From positions 3,557 to 36,389 of the forward strand of contig CAYJRR010000036.1 in NCBI GenBank assembly GCA_964372275.1: DNA of 32,833 bases, written 5' to 3'. The stretch's first letter is position 1; each line of letters begins with the position of its first letter. This DNA is from CAYJRR01 sp964372275 [NCBI: uncultured bacterium] (GTDB taxonomy: Bacteria > CAYJRR01). The position numbers and the translations under genes were made by a program. The notes below the pieces were generated by a model. It did no database searches. It was not told the DNA's origin and saw nothing but the letters and a program-made list of their open reading frames with translations. This document shows, piece by piece, positions 30,101 through 32,833 of this stretch.

Positions 30101-32212
30101 CTACGGCCGCGCGGCGATGGCGGCGGGCTCGACCTTGTAGAGCACCTCTTTTTCGAAGGCGGCCATCGCACCGTCGAGCGTCGCTCGGCCGGAGTCGTCG
30201 CTCGCGAGTTCGAGGGTCGCTCCGTCCTGGAACCGGGTGACGCGATAGGCGGTGAAAGGGGCGAGCCCCCGCAGCTCGATCGTCCCCGAATGGAGGCGGC
30301 TTCCGGCGGCCGGCTCCAGCCGGCGCATCTCGCAGCCGACGCGCGCGTCGAGACCCTCGGTCTGGACGAAGAAGGAGTAGTAGAGGGTCGGCCCCTTGCG
30401 CACCACGTGCCCCTCGGGGCGGTCGAAGCCGATGTCGTAGAGGTCGAGGTACTCGCCGGAGACGAGGTCCTCTTCGTAGTAGAAGTCGATCCAGCGCGAC
30501 CATTCGGCGGCGCCCAGACCGGCGTCCCCGTCGATCTCCTCGAACATCGTCATCAGCTTGCCGCCGAGCCCGAGCATGTTCTGGAAGCTGCCGGAGACCG
30601 GATTGTCGTCGCCGTAGGGATCGACGTAGGTGCCGACCAGCGCGCGTCGGCCCTGGATCGCCTTCAGCGACTTGAACTCGGCACGCGCCTGCCGGTCGTT
30701 CTTCGGATCGCCGATGTTGGTCAGGTGCTGCGGCATGTTCAGGATCGATTGGGAACGGCCGTCGGGGCAGATCTCGATCACCATCCCCGGGAACTCCTCG
30801 TCGGCGATCCGGCGGATCTCGCCGTAGAGACCGGGAAGCGCGCGATGGGAGGCGAGCGGGTCGTCGTCGGCGAAGTTGGGTGGCGAGGCGAGCTGGGCCG
30901 TCTGCGAATCGAGGTACAGGTGATCGATCCCCATCTCGCCGAACGATCGCACCTGCGCGGCGACGTACTCCTGGACCTCGTCGTGGCTCGGATCGAGCAG
31001 GTGCAGGTCGTCGTCGTCCTCGAACGGTTCGCCGTCCCGCCCGACGATCCGATGCTCGCCGAGCGCGTCGACCGCCTCGTCGCTCTCGGGATCGAGCTGC
31101 ACCGGCTGGAACCACAGTCCGACCTTGAAGCCGGAGTCGTGGAGCGCGACGACCAGCTCCTGAAGTCCGTCGCGCGTCTCGAAGGGGATCGGGACGCGCG
31201 GGCGCCAGTCCCCCTCCGCTTCGAACCAGCCGTAGTCGAGCTGGATCCAGGGGATGCGGTACTGCTGCAGGAGCGGGATCCGTTCGTGGATCTGCGCCGG
31301 CGTGAAGTCGCCGGAGCCGGGCGGATCGAGAAGCCAGGTCTTCCAATGGGGGAGCGCGGCCCAGGACGGAGCCGGCGCATCGCGGAGCGGCCGTCCGGCG
31401 TAGACCTCCAGCACCCGGGCGTAGCGCTCCAGCGGTCCGAAGAAGTCCCCCCGGTGGTAGGTGACGAAGACCGCGTCGGTGTTGAACCGCTCGCCCGCGT
31501 CGAAGCGCGTCTGCTGCGCCAGCGCGGCGGACGGGGCGTAGGTCGCCCCCAGCGAGATCCGCTCCCCGTCGACCGAGACCGGCAGCTCGTAGGTGCCGGG
31601 CCGGTGGGTCATCACCCCGACCGCCACCCCGCCGCTCGCGTTCCAGGCGTAGTTCAGCGGCACCCCGCCGTGGAGCATGCTGCCGCGCTTGGCATATCCG
31701 TCGGTGGCGGGGAGGCCCAGGTAGTCCTCCTCGAGGTATTCGGTGTCGTCGGCCGGACCGTAGTAGACGCGCGCGCCGTCGCCGCCGGTGAGGGTCACGA
31801 AGACCGGCGTGCTGCGGTCGAGGCGCATCGCGCGGTCGAAGAGGTACTGGTGGGAGACGATCCAGGTGTCGGGGTGATCGCGGAGCGCTTCGATCCAGGT
31901 GACCCGCGTCACCCCGTCCGCGCGTGCCACGATCCGGGTGAGATCGGTCCAGCCGTAGGCTCCGAACAGGTTCGGGACGGAGGTCCGGCTCTCCTCGACG
32001 AAGACGGCCGGCCGGCCGTCGGCGGAAAGCTCGACGCCGATCTCGGCGAACGAGAGCCCCCCGGCGTAGGGCGAAGCATGGAACGAGATCCGACCGTCGG
32101 GGATGCGGCGCACCGCCGGCGCGGGGGCTCGACACGGCGCGGCGTCGCGCCGGCAGCCGGCGGCGCCCAGGAGGACCAGGGCCGGCATCAGTCGTCGCGC
32201 CGCGGCACGCAC
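30101..32212 (-). CDS. GH36-like (clan GH-D, alpha-galactosidase type) glycosidase lipoprotein
   Basis: 703 residues from a GTG at 32212, which gives a complete lipoprotein signal (RAAARRLMPALVLLGAAGC, Cys20); an ATG at 32188 would remove the basic part. An N-terminal beta-sandwich of about 280 residues precedes a TIM barrel with WKTWLLDPPGSGDFTPAQI, IQLDYGWFEAEGDW (323-336), GLWFQP (365-370) and IDHLYLDSQ (429-437), whose Asp435 is the candidate nucleophile. EICPDGRSQSILNMPQ (480-495) followed by TNIGD (498-502) matches the GH36 block ending in the acid/base Asp, here Asp502. A C-terminal beta domain follows. The family hydrolyses alpha-linked galactose or similar sugars; specificity is unknown. 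It lies 26 bases after uvrB on the same strand, an unusual neighbour. Confidence 0.85.
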   Translation of the reverse strand: MRAAARRLMPALVLLGAAGCRRDAAPCRAPAPAVRRIPDGRISFHASPYAGGLSFAEIGVELSADGRPAVFVEESRTSVPNLFGAYGWTDLTRIVARADGVTRVTWIEALRDHPDTWIVSHQYLFDRAMRLDRSTPVFVTLTGGDGARVYYGPADDTEYLEEDYLGLPATDGYAKRGSMLHGGVPLNYAWNASGGVAVGVMTHRPGTYELPVSVDGERISLGATYAPSAALAQQTRFDAGERFNTDAVFVTYHRGDFFGPLERYARVLEVYAGRPLRDAPAPSWAALPHWKTWLLDPPGSGDFTPAQIHERIPLLQQYRIPWIQLDYGWFEAEGDWRPRVPIPFETRDGLQELVVALHDSGFKVGLWFQPVQLDPESDEAVDALGEHRIVGRDGEPFEDDDDLHLLDPSHDEVQEYVAAQVRSFGEMGIDHLYLDSQTAQLASPPNFADDDPLASHRALPGLYGEIRRIADEEFPGMVIEICPDGRSQSILNMPQHLTNIGDPKNDRQARAEFKSLKAIQGRRALVGTYVDPYGDDNPVSGSFQNMLGLGGKLMTMFEEIDGDAGLGAAEWSRWIDFYYEEDLVSGEYLDLYDIGFDRPEGHVVRKGPTLYYSFFVQTEGLDARVGCEMRRLEPAAGSRLHSGTIELRGLAPFTAYRVTRFQDGATLELASDDSGRATLDGAMAAFEKEVLYKVEPAAIAARP

Positions 32213-32220
32213 GACCGGGG

Positions 32221-32226
32221 AGTATA
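32221..32226 (-). promoter_or_regulatory. Candidate -10 box just before the glycosidase GTG
   Basis: The minus strand reads TATACT (32226-32221), one base off the consensus TATAAT, ending eight bases before the GTG at 32212. Transcription would start at or beside the start codon. It lies in the 26-base gap after the uvrB stop. No Shine-Dalgarno sequence is present. Confidence 0.35.
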
Positions 32227-32238
32227 CGCCCGGCGGCG

Positions 32239-32833
32239 TCAGCTCTCCTCGTAGACGGCCAGCGCCTTCCCCTCCAGCTCCTTGATCCTGTCGCGCAAGA
32301 CGGCGGCGCGCTCGAAGTCGAGGGCTTTCGACGCGTCGAGCATCTCCTCGCGGAGCTTCTCGACGCGCTTGGGGATCTCGCGGGCGGGGAGGTACTCCCC
32401 CTTCTTCTCGGCGGCGAGCGGCACCGTCACGTAGTCGGCCTCATAGACCGAGCCGAGCACGTCGCGGATCTCCTTCGTCACCGACTGCGGCGTGATGCCG
32501 TGCGCGCGGTTGTAGGCGAGCTGCTTCTCGCGGCGGCGCGCCGTCTCCCCGAGCGCCTCGCGCATCGACCCGGTCTCGTGGTCGGCGTAGAGGATCACGC
32601 GCCCGTTCACGTTGCGCGCGGCGCGGCCGATCGTCTGGATGAGCGACCGGCCGCTCCGCAGGAACCCCTCCTTGTCGGCGTCGAGCACCGCCACCAGCGA
32701 CACCTCGGGGATGTCGAGCCCCTCGCGCAGCAGGTTGATCCCAACCAGCACGTCGAACGTCCCGAGGCGCAGGTCGCGCAGGATCTCCATCCGCTCCACG
32801 GTGTCGATGTCCGAGTGCAGGTAGCGGACCTTC
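32239..32833 (-). CDS. uvrB: UvrB, excinuclease ABC subunit B (C-terminal part; start lies beyond the right edge)
   Basis: The last 197 residues are in the window. They begin in [22 protein letters not shown] and continue with the helicase motif V/VI region ([34 protein letters not shown], then [12 protein letters not shown]) and [13 protein letters not shown], all standard for UvrB. The domain after it holds [23 protein letters not shown], and the C-terminal UVR motif ([20 protein letters not shown]) that binds UvrC closes the protein. UvrB verifies DNA damage and loads UvrC. uvrC is also in this window (26194-28059), separated by the glycosidase gene and two secreted-protein genes on the other strand. 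Confidence 0.98.
   Translation of the reverse strand, partial: KVRYLHSDIDTVERMEILRDLRLGTFDVLVGINLLREGLDIPEVSLVAVLDADKEGFLRSGRSLIQTIGRAARNVNGRVILYADHETGSMREALGETARRREKQLAYNRAHGITPQSVTKEIRDVLGSVYEADYVTVPLAAEKKGEYLPAREIPKRVEKLREEMLDASKALDFERAAVLRDRIKELEGKALAVYEES

Noticed and set aside
1-32833. tRNA, rRNA, transposase, integrase or phage genes
   Set aside because: None was recognised on either strand. A covariance-model scan would be needed to exclude a tRNA fully.

Overview
The window is about 32.8 kb of GC-rich DNA (roughly 70 % G+C by eye, with strongly GC-biased third codon positions). It comes from a didermic (Gram-negative-type) bacterium: there is an outer-membrane beta-barrel, at least eight predicted lipoproteins, and a Tat-exported DUF1552 protein paired with a DUF1592-type cytochrome-like protein. 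That pair, the MoxR/DUF58/von Willebrand A operon, the PKD and IPT lipoproteins, split NHEJ genes and a bacterial histone together suggest a Myxococcota, Planctomycetota, Acidobacteriota or similar delta-like lineage. The sequence alone does not decide between them. No rRNA, tRNA, CRISPR array, transposase or phage gene was seen.

Left part (1-9495, all minus strand). A tightly packed cluster reads right to left: a DUF4175-like membrane protein, a MoxR AAA+ ATPase, a DUF58 protein and two membrane-anchored von Willebrand A (BatA-type) proteins. Most junctions are 4-11 base overlaps. After a gap holding a candidate promoter come an outer-membrane beta-barrel protein and the start of another secreted protein that runs off the left edge.

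Middle (9685-18729). A PKD/PPC lipoprotein and a conserved secreted protein lie on the plus strand, followed by a minus-strand M48 metallopeptidase. Then come the bacterial NHEJ genes as separate pieces: ku and a LigD-type polymerase (plus strand, overlapping by 4 bases) and, 3.1 kb away on the other strand, a LigD-type ATP-dependent ligase heading a possible operon with the DUF1592 and DUF1552 genes.

Right part (18970-32833). IPT and triple-PKD lipoproteins, a small lipoprotein overlapping a beta-propeller lipoprotein, and a TPR lipoprotein precede a 69-residue single histone-fold protein with a lysine/glycine-rich N-terminal tail. The histone gene has its own good promoter and a highly structured 3' region. 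It is followed by uvrC with a methyltransferase, a period-6 CCGNNN repeat array, two secreted proteins of unknown function, a GH36-like glycosidase lipoprotein, and the 3' end of uvrB at the right edge. The standout items are the histone, the physically split NHEJ set, the two paralogous lipoproteins in which a CARDB-like domain seems to sit inside a PPC domain, and the dispersed CCG-period-6/hairpin repeats.
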